From the NCBI RefSeq assembly GCF_038066715.1, contig NZ_JBBUKT010000013.1, positions 124,001 to 188,000 of the forward strand: a stretch of 64,000 bases of DNA. The letters are read 5' to 3'. The number at the start of each line of letters is the position of its first letter. Within the stretch, counting starts at the first letter, position 1. Source of the DNA: Luteolibacter sp. Y139 (GTDB lineage Bacteria; Verrucomicrobiota; Verrucomicrobiia; Verrucomicrobiales; Akkermansiaceae). The notes under the pieces are model-generated. The model saw nothing but the letters and a program-made list of their open reading frames with translations, had not been told where the DNA came from and did no database searches. A program made the position numbers and the translations under genes. This document shows, one piece after another, positions 1 through 7,630 of the stretch.

Positions 1-214
1 GTTCGGTCAAACACCAATTGAAATGTCCCTCTTTGACTACCAGACCCTGCTCCGAAAGGCATCGAAGCCCACCCGGAACCTCTTCCCTTTCCACGCCGAA
101 CATCTCCACCAGAGGCTCAAGACTCCCCATCTTCATGACCTCCCCAGGCGTGAACTTCAGCATCGCGAACACCTTCAAAAGGGCGACGGCCGCTTCTTGA
201 TCTCGATTCTCCAT
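1..214 (-). CDS. hypothetical protein, 3' end outside window
   Basis: A minus-strand reading frame opens at an ATG at 214 and stays open to the edge of the window, giving 71 residues that begin MENRDQEAAVALLKVFAMLK. An AGGAG Shine-Dalgarno-like stretch lies just upstream of the ATG, one of the few convincing ones in this window, which supports the start. The visible part is charged, helical in character and without a signal peptide, so it is probably cytoplasmic; a small winged-helix-like fold is possible but not demonstrable. It follows two other small leftward genes (759-1160 and 279-737) and may share their transcript. Function unknown. Confidence 0.6.
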   Translation of the reverse strand, partial: MENRDQEAAVALLKVFAMLKFTPGEVMKMGSLEPLVEMFGVEREEVPGGLRCLSEQGLVVKEGHFNWCLTE

Positions 215-278
215 GGCGCTCCTAACATTGCACGCGATAGCCGCTGCAACTGTCGATGAGAAAGCGCCCCCTCGCCTC

Positions 279-737
279 CTATCTCCTCCAAAGGGTCTGC
301 AAATACCCGCAGAATTTAAGCGCGGATGAATCCTCGCCAAACTTCAGCCGGATCTTGTCAGTCGCAGGCGTATGCATCCACAACAGGATCTCCGACCCGT
401 TCTTCCAATTGCTCCGGACCCGATCAATCGAGGCCGGATGAACGAACAGATAGTTGTCCGCCTCCACAAACAACAGCACTCCATTGCCACCATAGCCAAA
501 CCAGCACTGGTGCCGCTTGCTGAAACCGAGAATGAACTTCGAAAGCCCGCTCCGCCTTTCCAGTTTGCTGCCCATGAACGGTAGCAGGAAACACCCCTCC
601 ATCCGCTGCGCGACAAGCATCTCACGACACTCCTTCGGCGCTCGCTCGATGTTCTTCCGCCCCGCTTCAAGGGTCTTCTCCACACTCCTCGCCTTGCTTG
701 CCGCGATATTCAGTAGGGAGGCGATGGAATGAAGCAT
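279..737 (-). CDS. hypothetical protein, 152 aa
   Basis: A complete frame from ATG at 737 to a stop at 279. The first 35 residues are helical and charged (start MLHSIASLLNIAASKARSVE), followed by a more globular part containing aromatic patches such as HQCWFGYGGNGVLLFVEAD and NWKNGSEILLWMHTPATDKI, which reads like alternating beta strands. No signal peptide or membrane helix is evident. It starts 21 bp after the stop of the BamE-like gene upstream, so co-transcription is likely. I do not recognise the family. The frame beats its overlapping alternatives because its amino-acid composition is that of a folded protein. Confidence 0.6.
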   Translation of the reverse strand: MLHSIASLLNIAASKARSVEKTLEAGRKNIERAPKECREMLVAQRMEGCFLLPFMGSKLERRSGLSKFILGFSKRHQCWFGYGGNGVLLFVEADNYLFVHPASIDRVRSNWKNGSEILLWMHTPATDKIRLKFGEDSSALKFCGYLQTLWRR

Positions 738-758
738 GTCTCTTGGTTGCTGACTCTG

Positions 759-1160
759 TTAGACGAAGTTGGCGATCTCCCGGCTTCCTCCCTTGCTGAC
801 GCTGCTAATCCGAATGAATCCGGACGCCACCTTCCCCGCGGGAAGGGAAATTTCCAACCAGTCGTTATCGACCTTGAACATGCTACCTCGTTCAGGACCG
901 AGATCGTAGAGCATACGGCTCTCTTCGCCGCTGTCTCCAAGCTTGGCGATCACCTCCTTGCGAGTGAGGCCGATCAACTCGTAGTGATCCATCAGGTATC
1001 GGGCCATGTAATAGCGTTTCTCCGCGTTTGATTTCGCCCAAAGCCCCGGATCAAAACGATAAAACCGCCGCCTTTCGAGCATGTCGGCCCCTTTGAAATG
1101 CCACCAACCGGCTCCCACGACAACGACGCCGACTACGAACCATGGAAAAAACCGCTTCAT
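759..1160 (-). CDS. small membrane-anchored protein with BamE/SmpA-like domain
   Basis: The preferred start is the ATG at 1160, giving MKRFFPWFVVGVVVVGAGWW, an N-terminal membrane anchor, and about 133 residues in total; a longer frame from 1220 would run over the stop of the upstream gene and puts the hydrophobic segment inside. The rest (LTRKEVIAKLGDSGEESRML, then a YDLGPERG...WLEISLPAGKVASGFIRIS segment) resembles the SmpA/OmlA/BamE fold, in which a helix with a TRxEVxxxLG motif is followed by strands. That resemblance is by eye. It lies 46 bp downstream of the large repeat protein, so it may sit in the same envelope context. No lipobox cysteine is visible. Confidence 0.6.
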   Translation of the reverse strand: MKRFFPWFVVGVVVVGAGWWHFKGADMLERRRFYRFDPGLWAKSNAEKRYYMARYLMDHYELIGLTRKEVIAKLGDSGEESRMLYDLGPERGSMFKVDNDWLEISLPAGKVASGFIRISSVSKGGSREIANFV

Positions 1161-1206
1161 GCAAAGGCTCACGGATTCATGCCCCACAAATGGAGCGAAG
1201 CCAACC

Positions 1207-4200
1207 TCACAACCCATCAATCTTCATCCTGCAATACAGCCTCGGCTTCCCCGTCCGGGAAATCGTAGCCACGATCCGGTCAATCCCCGGCCCATAGAAA
1301 TTCGGCTCCACACTGACTCCGGAAACCAAATCCGTCCACGAAGCACCGCCCAGCGTCGTCGAGATTTGCACCACCGGATTGTAAGAAGCCGCCGCAGCGA
1401 CCCGCCGGAACACGAACACGTAGTTCGCTCCGGAAATGCTCCCGCTCGGCAGATTCGCAAAGCCGCTCGGAACCGTCGGATCGGACCCCAGCACGAACTC
1501 GATCCCATTGGAAATACCATCCTTGTCCGGATCCGCATCGGGCAGGCCCGTGGTGGCAGGATTCAGCCCATAGCCCGCCAGCCAGGCTTGCCACGGATTC
1601 GTCACGGTGATGGCGATGTTCTTCGTCGAGAGGCCATCGTTGTACGCATAGTTGATGGTGTAGCCCGGCGGAAGATTGGCAAAGGTGCCCGTCAATGTTC
1701 CGCCGAAGCTGGCGATGACCTGCGTGGTCGGCACCACCTGTCCCAGCAAGGTCGTCTGCAGGGTAGCTCCAGTGAGGTTGAGATCACCCGTGACCTTCAG
1801 TTGGTCGATCTTCTGGGCCGTGGCATCATTGAGCCGCACCAGCAGCGTCCCATTACTCAGGTTGGCATTGCCGGTCACATGTAAGATCCCCGGACTCGTG
1901 CCCGTCCCCGCACCCGGGGCAACACGCGCCCCTGCCACACTCGCATCGAGATTACCCGACGTTCCGATACCGCCGACGGTCCCCGCCGCTCCCACATTCA
2001 CGATGCCCGACTGCGTCCCGTTGATGCAGAGCTTGCCCGCATTGATGTAAGTCCCGCCCGTGTAAGTATTGTTCTTCGTGAAAATCTGCGTGCCCGTCCC
2101 AGACTTCGTCACCGCAGTGCCACCGGAGATCAGTCCATCGTAGGTCGCGTCTCCCGTGAAAAGTGTCAGGTTGCTGGCAGTGCCGGTAATCGCACCGGTA
2201 CCCGAAATCGAAGCGGCGCGTTCGGTGAACCCGCTAAGATCAAATTTACCCGATGCCTTGACCGTCACCGGGGCCCCGCCGCCCACGCCGAAGTTGATCA
2301 AGCACCTCACGACTGCCGATCCCGCCGGATCGACATCGTTGCCAATCACCAAAGGCCCGGGAACTGCTAGAACGACATTCTTATTCATCTCCAGCACTCC
2401 TTGGTCCACCGTGGTGGTTCCGAAATAAGTATTGTTCCCGCCTGCCATCTGCATCGTCCCGGGACCTTTCTTGGTGATACCGCCCTGCGTCGAAGGCGCA
2501 CTCGATAGCACACCGGAAAGCAGCAGGTTCGGAACTGCCCCACCGGAATTGACAGTCATCTGCCGCGTGCCACTCAGCGCGATCGCTGGAGCAATCGAAG
2601 CCCCACCGGTCGCCGCCGAGGAAGCCACGATATCACCATTCAGAACCATGCTTCCCGCCCCCGTGATCGAGCCACCGGTCATCGTGATATTGCCCGTGGT
2701 AAAGGTCGCGCCGGGCACATTGATCACCCCGCGGTCGATCGTCACCGTGCTAGCCCCGGTATTGAAACCATTGGTCTTCAGCACACCGTCCAGCTTCACA
2801 TCGATCAAGCTCAGCGGCGCAAGTTGATCAGCCGCCGATAGATCGAGAATCGCACTGCCCGCCGCCCCCACTCCGTCCCCGACCTGCACTTTGGCCACCG
2901 TCGCCGATCCCGCGCCGAACTTCTGGACCAGGGTTCCGTCATTCACGGTCACGGTGTCGAGGCCGGAGGTAAGCTTCCCGCTCAAGGTCAGCGTCCCGCT
3001 TCCAGCCTTGGCGAATTTGCCGGTCCCGCCGCCAACGATCGTTCCTGAAAACGTCGAGGTGCTGTTGGCAGATCCCACCGTGAGTTGGCTACCGGTCAAT
3101 AACACGCTCCCCTCACCGCTCAATGCATCGATGGTGTCGACGTAGCCGTTCATATCCAGCACCCCCGATTTATTGATGGTCACGGAAATCGAGCTGAGCA
3201 GGTCATTTTGGATCTGCTCTTGGACCACCGCTGATCCTGCCGGATCGACCGCGTTGCCGATGACCAGCGGACCGTTGATGGTATAGCCTCCGGTCTGCAG
3301 GAGCTGCAGCGTTCCCTGCGTCACCGTGGTGGTCCCGGTGAAGGTATTGCCGGAAGCGCCCATCAGCATCATCGTGCCAGTTCCGGCTTTGGTTAGGCCG
3401 CTGGCGGCGGGAGAGCCACTGACCACACCGTTCATCCGGAAATTAGGCAGCATCCCTCCGGCATTCACCGTGAAGGTCCGCGTGCCACCGAGGATCACGT
3501 TTCCCTGGACCGTCGCCGTGCTGGTCGCCGTCGAGGTTGCCGTCACATCACCCGTCAGGCCCAGGCCACCCGTGCTGGAAGAAATGATGCTGCCTCCGTT
3601 CATGGTTAGCGGACCCGCCGTCAGAAAGCCGGAGCTGCTCGTGATCGAGCCGCGATCGATATCCACCGCAGCAACGACGTCGGAAAAACTGGCCAGATCG
3701 AAAAGCCCGTCCGACTTCACGGTCACGTTGGACGCATTGTTGATCTCCGAACCCTGCCCCAGCCGCACGACGGCACTGCCCGCCGCCCCGCTACCACTGC
3801 CAATCACCAGTGCCCCCGGAATCACCACGGAAGCACCGCCGTTCAAAGTCACCGTACCTTGGTTCACCGTGGTGGTTCCACCGTAGGTATTGTTCGTGCT
3901 CGTCGAGAGCAAAAGCGTGCCCGTGCCGTTCTTGATGAAGCCAGCACCTGCCCCCGAGATCACATTGCTCAGCGTCAGGTCAGTGGCCTGGGCGCCATCA
4001 TTCACCGTGAAGGTCCGCGTCGCAGGCAGCGCGATCAGCGAGGAAATCGTCGCGGTCGCAGTCGCCGAGGAAGTCGCCGTCACATCACCCTGCAAGGTCA
4101 GCGAGCCCGTCGTCCCGCTGATGGATCCGCCCGTCATGCTAAGCACTCCTCCAACATTCACGCTGGCAGTAGTGAAGGTCACCGATCCCCCGCTCACCGT

Positions 4201-4926
4201 CAGGTTGCCGAAGCCATCGTTGAAGCTCTTCAAGTCGAAGACGCCACCGGCATTCACCGTGATGTTCGAGGTGTCCTTGATCTCCAGCGACTGATCAAGC
4301 ACCACCGATGCCGCGGTCCCACCGCCATCGGCCACCACGAGATCCCCGAGGATGCAGGTGTTCACGCCCGATGAATCGAGTAACAGGATTCCCTCGGACA
4401 CGCTGGTCTGGCCGGTGTTCGTGTTCGCTGCCGCCGAAAGGGTCAGCGTTCCGTTCCCGCGCTTGCGGTTCGCGGTAGTGCCACTTAGCGCGCCCGCCAG
4501 CGTCAGCGTGCCGCCGTCCGCTCGAACATAAATCGTGGAAGTCCCGACGTACTGGATCGGCGCCGTAATGGCATTGTCGCCTGCCATGCTCCAGATGTTC
4601 TCAGTCGCCGCAGTACCACTGACGGAGAGAGTGGAACCACCGTTGACGATCACGTTGCCACCACCATTGAAGGCGATCTGATCCACCGTCACCGGATAGT
4701 TGCAGATCGATACTCCCGAAGTGCCGAACACCACCAGCGTGCCACCGCTTTCACCGGTGGTCGGAATGCCGCCACTCCAGCAGGCAGGATTGCTCCACAG
4801 GCCATTGACCGGACCGATCCAGACATGAGTGCTTCCCTTGGCGGAAGCCACCAATGCAAGGCAAGCGGCGAGACCACGGCTCACCGAGGACAGCGTGCGC
4901 AGGCACGCAAAAGACAGGGTTTTCAT
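1207..4926 (-). CDS. autotransporter-associated beta-strand repeat surface protein, 1239 aa
   Basis: Starts at ATG 4926 with a signal peptide (MKTLSFACLRTLSSVSRGLA, then an Ala-rich cleavage region). The body is a long Gly/Ser/Thr/Asn-rich beta-helix built from recurring units of the type GxGTLTLSxxxNTYxGTTTVxxGTLxLN, the hallmark of autotransporter-associated beta-strand repeats. About six large blocks are separated by LVIGxxxDPAGSAVVR-like segments. Near the C-terminus is PDADPDKDGISNGIEFVLGS, a calcium-binding thrombospondin-3-like stretch, then a short beta domain. There is no classical beta-barrel transporter, so export and anchoring must differ from true autotransporters; this arrangement is common in Verrucomicrobia and Planctomycetes. 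Likely extracellular or outer-membrane-associated; ligand unknown. Confidence 0.88.
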   Translation of the reverse strand: MKTLSFACLRTLSSVSRGLAACLALVASAKGSTHVWIGPVNGLWSNPACWSGGIPTTGESGGTLVVFGTSGVSICNYPVTVDQIAFNGGGNVIVNGGSTLSVSGTAATENIWSMAGDNAITAPIQYVGTSTIYVRADGGTLTLAGALSGTTANRKRGNGTLTLSAAANTNTGQTSVSEGILLLDSSGVNTCILGDLVVADGGGTAASVVLDQSLEIKDTSNITVNAGGVFDLKSFNDGFGNLTVSGGSVTFTTASVNVGGVLSMTGGSISGTTGSLTLQGDVTATSSATATATISSLIALPATRTFTVNDGAQATDLTLSNVISGAGAGFIKNGTGTLLLSTSTNNTYGGTTTVNQGTVTLNGGASVVIPGALVIGSGSGAAGSAVVRLGQGSEINNASNVTVKSDGLFDLASFSDVVAAVDIDRGSITSSSGFLTAGPLTMNGGSIISSSTGGLGLTGDVTATSTATSTATVQGNVILGGTRTFTVNAGGMLPNFRMNGVVSGSPAASGLTKAGTGTMMLMGASGNTFTGTTTVTQGTLQLLQTGGYTINGPLVIGNAVDPAGSAVVQEQIQNDLLSSISVTINKSGVLDMNGYVDTIDALSGEGSVLLTGSQLTVGSANSTSTFSGTIVGGGTGKFAKAGSGTLTLSGKLTSGLDTVTVNDGTLVQKFGAGSATVAKVQVGDGVGAAGSAILDLSAADQLAPLSLIDVKLDGVLKTNGFNTGASTVTIDRGVINVPGATFTTGNITMTGGSITGAGSMVLNGDIVASSAATGGASIAPAIALSGTRQMTVNSGGAVPNLLLSGVLSSAPSTQGGITKKGPGTMQMAGGNNTYFGTTTVDQGVLEMNKNVVLAVPGPLVIGNDVDPAGSAVVRCLINFGVGGGAPVTVKASGKFDLSGFTERAASISGTGAITGTASNLTLFTGDATYDGLISGGTAVTKSGTGTQIFTKNNTYTGGTYINAGKLCINGTQSGIVNVGAAGTVGGIGTSGNLDASVAGARVAPGAGTGTSPGILHVTGNANLSNGTLLVRLNDATAQKIDQLKVTGDLNLTGATLQTTLLGQVVPTTQVIASFGGTLTGTFANLPPGYTINYAYNDGLSTKNIAITVTNPWQAWLAGYGLNPATTGLPDADPDKDGISNGIEFVLGSDPTVPSGFANLPSGSISGANYVFVFRRVAAAASYNPVVQISTTLGGASWTDLVSGVSVEPNFYGPGIDRIVATISRTGKPRLYCRMKIDGL

Positions 4927-5094
4927 AGGAGGGGAAAACTTCTGAATCCGGGGGGGACCGAAGTGGAAAACGGTCTTTTGACCGAATCAAAACTACCTGC
5001 TGTCCCAAGACCCGGACAAGCATCACCTCACCCGTCGTTTCTAACCGGCAAAATGCCCGACTCGAGGCCCGCTTCCCCTCCGCCGAAGTCGTCC

Positions 5095-5598
5095 TCAGCT
5101 TCCCACTCTACTTGCCAGCCGATCCAGCATGCTCAGCCAGCTCGGATATGCCCCCGTGCGCTTTGCAAGCTCTTCGGAAACGCTCTGACGCAAGGTCAGC
5201 AAAGTCCCTCCATCCGCCTCCGCAAGAGTCAAGGTCACCGTTGTCTCATCCGGCCACTCGGACACATGCCCCGCCGCCGCGGATGACACCAGATTCCCAT
5301 CCGCATCCGCCATCGCCATCGTGTACACGATCCGCTCCGGCACCACGATTTCAAGGTAGGTCCCCAGGCACCAGCACTCGCCAAAAGAAGGATTGCTGAT
5401 GCAGGACAGAAACTCCCCGCCCTCGCGGAAATCGAAGCGCTTGAACTCGATCTCGCACCCCTCCGGGGCATGCCAATGCCTCAGGTGCTCCAGCTCCGTC
5501 CACGCCTTCCACACCAGCTCGCGCGGCACATGGAAAGTGCGACTGATAAGGACTTCCCGGTCCGCGCCCGGATCACTCGTTTCGATCATGCTTTTCAT
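5095..5598 (-). CDS. SRPBCC / AHSA1-like domain protein
   Basis: A 167-residue protein of the START/Bet v1-like SRPBCC superfamily, AHA1-like branch. Typical signatures are visible: REVLISRTFHVPRELVWKAW near the N-terminus, the HWHAPEGCEIEF region, GGEF, then PERIVYT and a C-terminal helix with SWLSMLDRLA. It overlaps the upstream ArsR gene by 26 bp, so the two are almost certainly translated from one message. ArsR-AHSA1 pairs are widespread and usually couple a repressor to a small hydrophobic-ligand-binding protein; ligand and activity are unknown here. A second ATG three codons in (MIETSD) is an alternative start. Confidence 0.88.
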   Translation of the reverse strand: MKSMIETSDPGADREVLISRTFHVPRELVWKAWTELEHLRHWHAPEGCEIEFKRFDFREGGEFLSCISNPSFGECWCLGTYLEIVVPERIVYTMAMADADGNLVSSAAAGHVSEWPDETTVTLTLAEADGGTLLTLRQSVSEELAKRTGAYPSWLSMLDRLASRVGS

Positions 5599-5932
5599 CG
5601 TTCTTCTTCAGTTGGTTCAGATATTCATCGAGACGGTCGAAGCTCTCCTCCCAGTAGCGCCGGTAGCTCTCGATCCACGCCTGCGCCTCCTTCATTGGCG
5701 CCGCCTGCAACCGCAGCGCATGCACCCGCCCGTTCCTCTCCCGCTCGATCAACCCCGCCTTCTCCAGCACCCCCAGATGCTTCGACACCGCCGGCAGCGA
5801 CATCTCATGCGGCTTCGCCAAATCCGTCACACACAGCCCGCCCCGCGAAAGCTGCTCCAGCATCCGCCGCCGCGTCGGATCCGCCAGCGCCGCAAACGTC
5901 CGGTCCAAGTGCTCGGATTCATATTTAACCAT
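5573..5932 (-). CDS. ArsR-family winged-helix repressor
   Basis: A 119-residue ArsR/SmtB-type regulator: FAALADPTRRRMLEQLSRGG at the start, then the recognition-helix region LPAVSKHLGVLEKAGLIERE and the wing NGRVHALRLQ. No paired cysteines of a metal-sensing type are seen, so it fits the non-metal ArsR group associated with SRPBCC partners. The start ATG (5932) lies inside a perfect 9+9 bp palindrome, which is probably its own operator; the gene therefore most likely represses itself and the downstream SRPBCC gene. No Shine-Dalgarno sequence precedes the ATG, so translation may be leaderless. Confidence 0.9.
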   Translation of the reverse strand: MVKYESEHLDRTFAALADPTRRRMLEQLSRGGLCVTDLAKPHEMSLPAVSKHLGVLEKAGLIERERNGRVHALRLQAAPMKEAQAWIESYRRYWEESFDRLDEYLNQLKKNDEKHDRNE

Positions 5933-5942
5933 TTGGTTAAAT
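5923..5942. promoter_or_regulatory. candidate ArsR operator over the start codon
   Basis: ATTTAACCA-TT-TGGTTAAAT is a perfect 9 bp inverted repeat with a 2 bp spacer. It includes the ATG of the arsR-like gene. ArsR operators are typically short AT-rich dyads of this kind at or near the promoter, so autoregulation is the natural reading; binding itself is inferred. Confidence 0.65.
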
Positions 5943-6024
5943 AATCACTCACAACGATTCGCGTGCAAGCAAAAAAGCCCGTAGAGCCGCTCCTCCCCGC
6001 GCGCGGCTCGTGGCCGATATCTCC

Positions 6025-6363
6025 TCAGCTACCCCCTGTCACCGGGACCAGCCAAAGAACCAAAGCTTCAGCAGCGACACCGGCAACCGCAAGTGCAAGC
6101 AGCCAAACCGCCTCACGCGACAGCTTGAGCCGCCGGCGAATGGCCATCACCAAAACCGGCACCCCAACGGCAAACAGCAGCACCGCCACTTGGCAAACGA
6201 AGATGAAGCCAACCATAAGCGCCGTGCCCCCGTAAAGGCCGCTCCTTACACCGGGAATGATGAGGAAGCTCGCTCCCATGGAGCCGAGCAGGGATGCGCT
6301 ACAAGCGATATGGACGAACCCATCGAAGCCGGAAGTCGCCGGTGATTTGTCTGGGCTACTCAT
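6025..6363 (-). CDS. hypothetical membrane protein, 112 aa
   Basis: Frame from ATG 6363. After about 18 polar residues there are three to four hydrophobic segments (HIACSASLLGSMGASFLIIP; a second around MVGFIFVCQVAVLLFAVGVP; a third around WLLALAVAGVAAEALVLWLV) separated by a basic loop, RRRLKLSREA. It lies 35 bp beyond an attC-like site and in the same orientation as the cassette-like genes upstream, so it may be the last member of that array, but no attC-like site follows it. Function unknown. Confidence 0.6.
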   Translation of the reverse strand: MSSPDKSPATSGFDGFVHIACSASLLGSMGASFLIIPGVRSGLYGGTALMVGFIFVCQVAVLLFAVGVPVLVMAIRRRLKLSREAVWLLALAVAGVAAEALVLWLVPVTGGS

Positions 6364-6397
6364 GATTGCTCCTCGCGAGAGACGAGTAATAGCTCAA

Positions 6398-6474
6398 GCC
6401 CAACGACCTAGCTCCGGCATGCCACGATTGCAGCCAGCGCGCGATGGCCAAGTCCGCTGTAGGCATGGTTAGGC
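6398..6474 (-). repeat. attC-like recombination site A
   Basis: Read on the minus strand this 77 bp stretch begins with GCCTAAC and ends with GTTGGGC, which match the integron attC ends RYYYAAC and GTTRRRY. Inside are CTACAGCGG near the left end and CCGGAGCTAGG near the right, roughly complementary with a bulge, plus an inner GCCATCG/CGTGGC pairing, as in a folded attC. The TAA stop of the upstream gene lies inside GCCTAAC, which is typical of gene cassettes. It aligns with a second copy at 6788-6872. Confidence 0.65.
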
Positions 6475-6759
6475 GTTACGGATTTCAGATTCATGCCTCA
6501 CGCCATCCTGGTTGATGTTGAGCGCCCATCGCGAGCCGCGACAAGTGAGCCAATCCGGTGACGGCACAACGGTGCCTGTGGCAACAAGGTCGTCTCGGTT
6601 GCCGTTGTCGTCAGCATCCTCGTCGAATGCAGTGACAACCATACCTGCCTCAAGGCGAACCTCTGCACCGGCCCCATCCTTGCAGGTCTCGGTGTGTGTG
6701 AGGCACAATACGTCGCCGAAGAGCCCGTTGAAATCGGCTTGGACGCGAATAGGATTCAT
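6469..6759 (-). CDS. hypothetical cassette-borne protein, 96 aa
   Basis: Frame from ATG 6759 to a TAA at 6469-6471 that lies within an attC-like end. The product is small, acidic and soluble, beginning MNPIRVQADFNGLFGDVLCL, with an Asp-rich stretch FDEDADDNGNRDDLVATGTV and two well-spaced cysteines. No signal peptide. The start lies 29 bp from the preceding attC-like site, the usual compact arrangement of an integron cassette. The family is not recognised; similar small immunity-like or orphan proteins are common in cassettes, but that is no proof of function. Confidence 0.6.
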   Translation of the reverse strand: MNPIRVQADFNGLFGDVLCLTHTETCKDGAGAEVRLEAGMVVTAFDEDADDNGNRDDLVATGTVVPSPDWLTCRGSRWALNINQDGVRHESEIRNA

Positions 6760-6787
6760 TGCTGGAGACGGATAGAAATGGCTGGCA

Positions 6788-6872
6788 GCCCAAGTTCAAA
6801 GCCCCGGAATGCGAAACGCCACGATTGTAGCCACAGCGCGATGGCTAGGTCCGCTGCAGCGTATGGTCAGGC
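6788..6872 (-). repeat. attC-like recombination site B (degenerate ends)
   Basis: On the minus strand it begins GCCTGAC and ends CTTGGGC, each one base from the attC consensus ends. The interior shares long stretches with site A (GCGGACCTAGCCATCGCGC and CAATCGTGGC). The TGA stop of the VapC-like gene lies inside GCCTGAC. The mismatch at the crossover G suggests reduced activity or an old site. Confidence 0.55.
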
Positions 6873-7268
6873 GTTTGTCGGAGCGAGTTTCACGTGCGCA
6901 TACTGCGAAATCTTACCGTCCATAGTCACGAGTGGCGCATCAAGAACGCGAGCGGTGGCGACGATAATCTGGTCGGCAGGATCGCGGTGAAACTCGCCGG
7001 GAAGCTGCGTGGACTCGACGCAGATGCGAGGTGAGAGCTCGATGAGGCGAACGCCCGGATACGCAAGCGCCTGCTGAAGCCAGTCGAGCACGGGGCAAGG
7101 CAAAATGAGCCTGCCCCGCTCAACGAGCTTGCCGACTTCCCAGCACGAAATCGCACTAACGCCGATACCGGTCTGCTCGGAGGCATCGAGCAGCGTGCGG
7201 ACGGAAGCGGGAAGAGACGCATCGCCGTGGACCCACCAAACCCAAATGTGCGTATCGAGGACGATCAT
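6867..7268 (-). CDS. vapC: VapC-like PIN-domain ribonuclease toxin
   Basis: A 133-residue PIN domain. The acidic residues expected for the metal site are present: Asp5 in VLDTHIWVWW, Glu44 in SCWEVGKL, Asp96/Asp99 in HRDPADQIIVATA and Asp117 in VTMDGKI. This is the type II toxin fold that cleaves tRNA or rRNA. The start ATG overlaps the stop of the upstream antitoxin gene by 4 bp (ATGA), so the pair is translationally coupled. The stop codon is embedded in an attC-like end, indicating a toxin-antitoxin cassette; such cassettes are common in chromosomal integrons, where they are thought to stabilise the array. Substrate unknown. Confidence 0.87.
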   Translation of the reverse strand: MIVLDTHIWVWWVHGDASLPASVRTLLDASEQTGIGVSAISCWEVGKLVERGRLILPCPVLDWLQQALAYPGVRLIELSPRICVESTQLPGEFHRDPADQIIVATARVLDAPLVTMDGKISQYAHVKLAPTNA

Positions 7269-7480
7269 CCGACAGCCTCCCAGTCAGCATCCGCCACGGG
7301 TTCGGTGGGTGAGATGAGCGTAACCGGGGTGCCACGAAGCGGGTAGCGGGAACCAGACGCCGCCGGAGCCGGAAACGGGAGGACGATAACCTCGACGGAC
7401 TCGCCCCGGCGAAACGGGATGTCGCGCAGCGTGAGAACGCCGTCCTCTGACACAGTGGCTTCAGCACGGTGTGCTTGCAT
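7265..7480 (-). CDS. antitoxin partner of the PIN toxin
   Basis: A 71-residue protein from ATG 7480, MQAHRAEATVSEDGVLTLRD, followed by IPFRRGESVEVIVLP, which reads like the small swapped-hairpin (AbrB/MazE-like) or Phd-like N-terminal DNA-binding part of VapB antitoxins, and then a proline/acidic tail (SPTEPVADADWEAVG) of the sort that docks into the toxin. It precedes and overlaps the vapC-like gene by 4 bp. The open frame continues much further upstream across dnaX on the opposite strand; only this terminal part has sensible composition, so the short start was chosen. Probably autorepresses the pair. Confidence 0.75.
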   Translation of the reverse strand: MQAHRAEATVSEDGVLTLRDIPFRRGESVEVIVLPFPAPAASGSRYPLRGTPVTLISPTEPVADADWEAVG

Positions 7481-7630
7481 GGCAGGAGAATAGATTGCCA
7501 CAGGCCTCCCTGCCACCAGAAAGCACCGCCCCTTGAATATCAGCACCTTTCCCCACCCCGAAAGCCCGGAAACAGATTCCCTCAAAACCCGGTGCTGACA
7601 AACCCCCAATCCCTCCTCACCCTCCGCCGC

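Noticed and set aside
1207-4926. Classical type V autotransporter
   Set aside because: No C-terminal beta-barrel; the protein ends in a Ca-binding motif and a short beta domain.
5971-6008. Possible minus-strand terminator (AGCCGC/GCGGCT then A/T run)
   Set aside because: The T run lies about 8 bp from the stem and the pairing is short.
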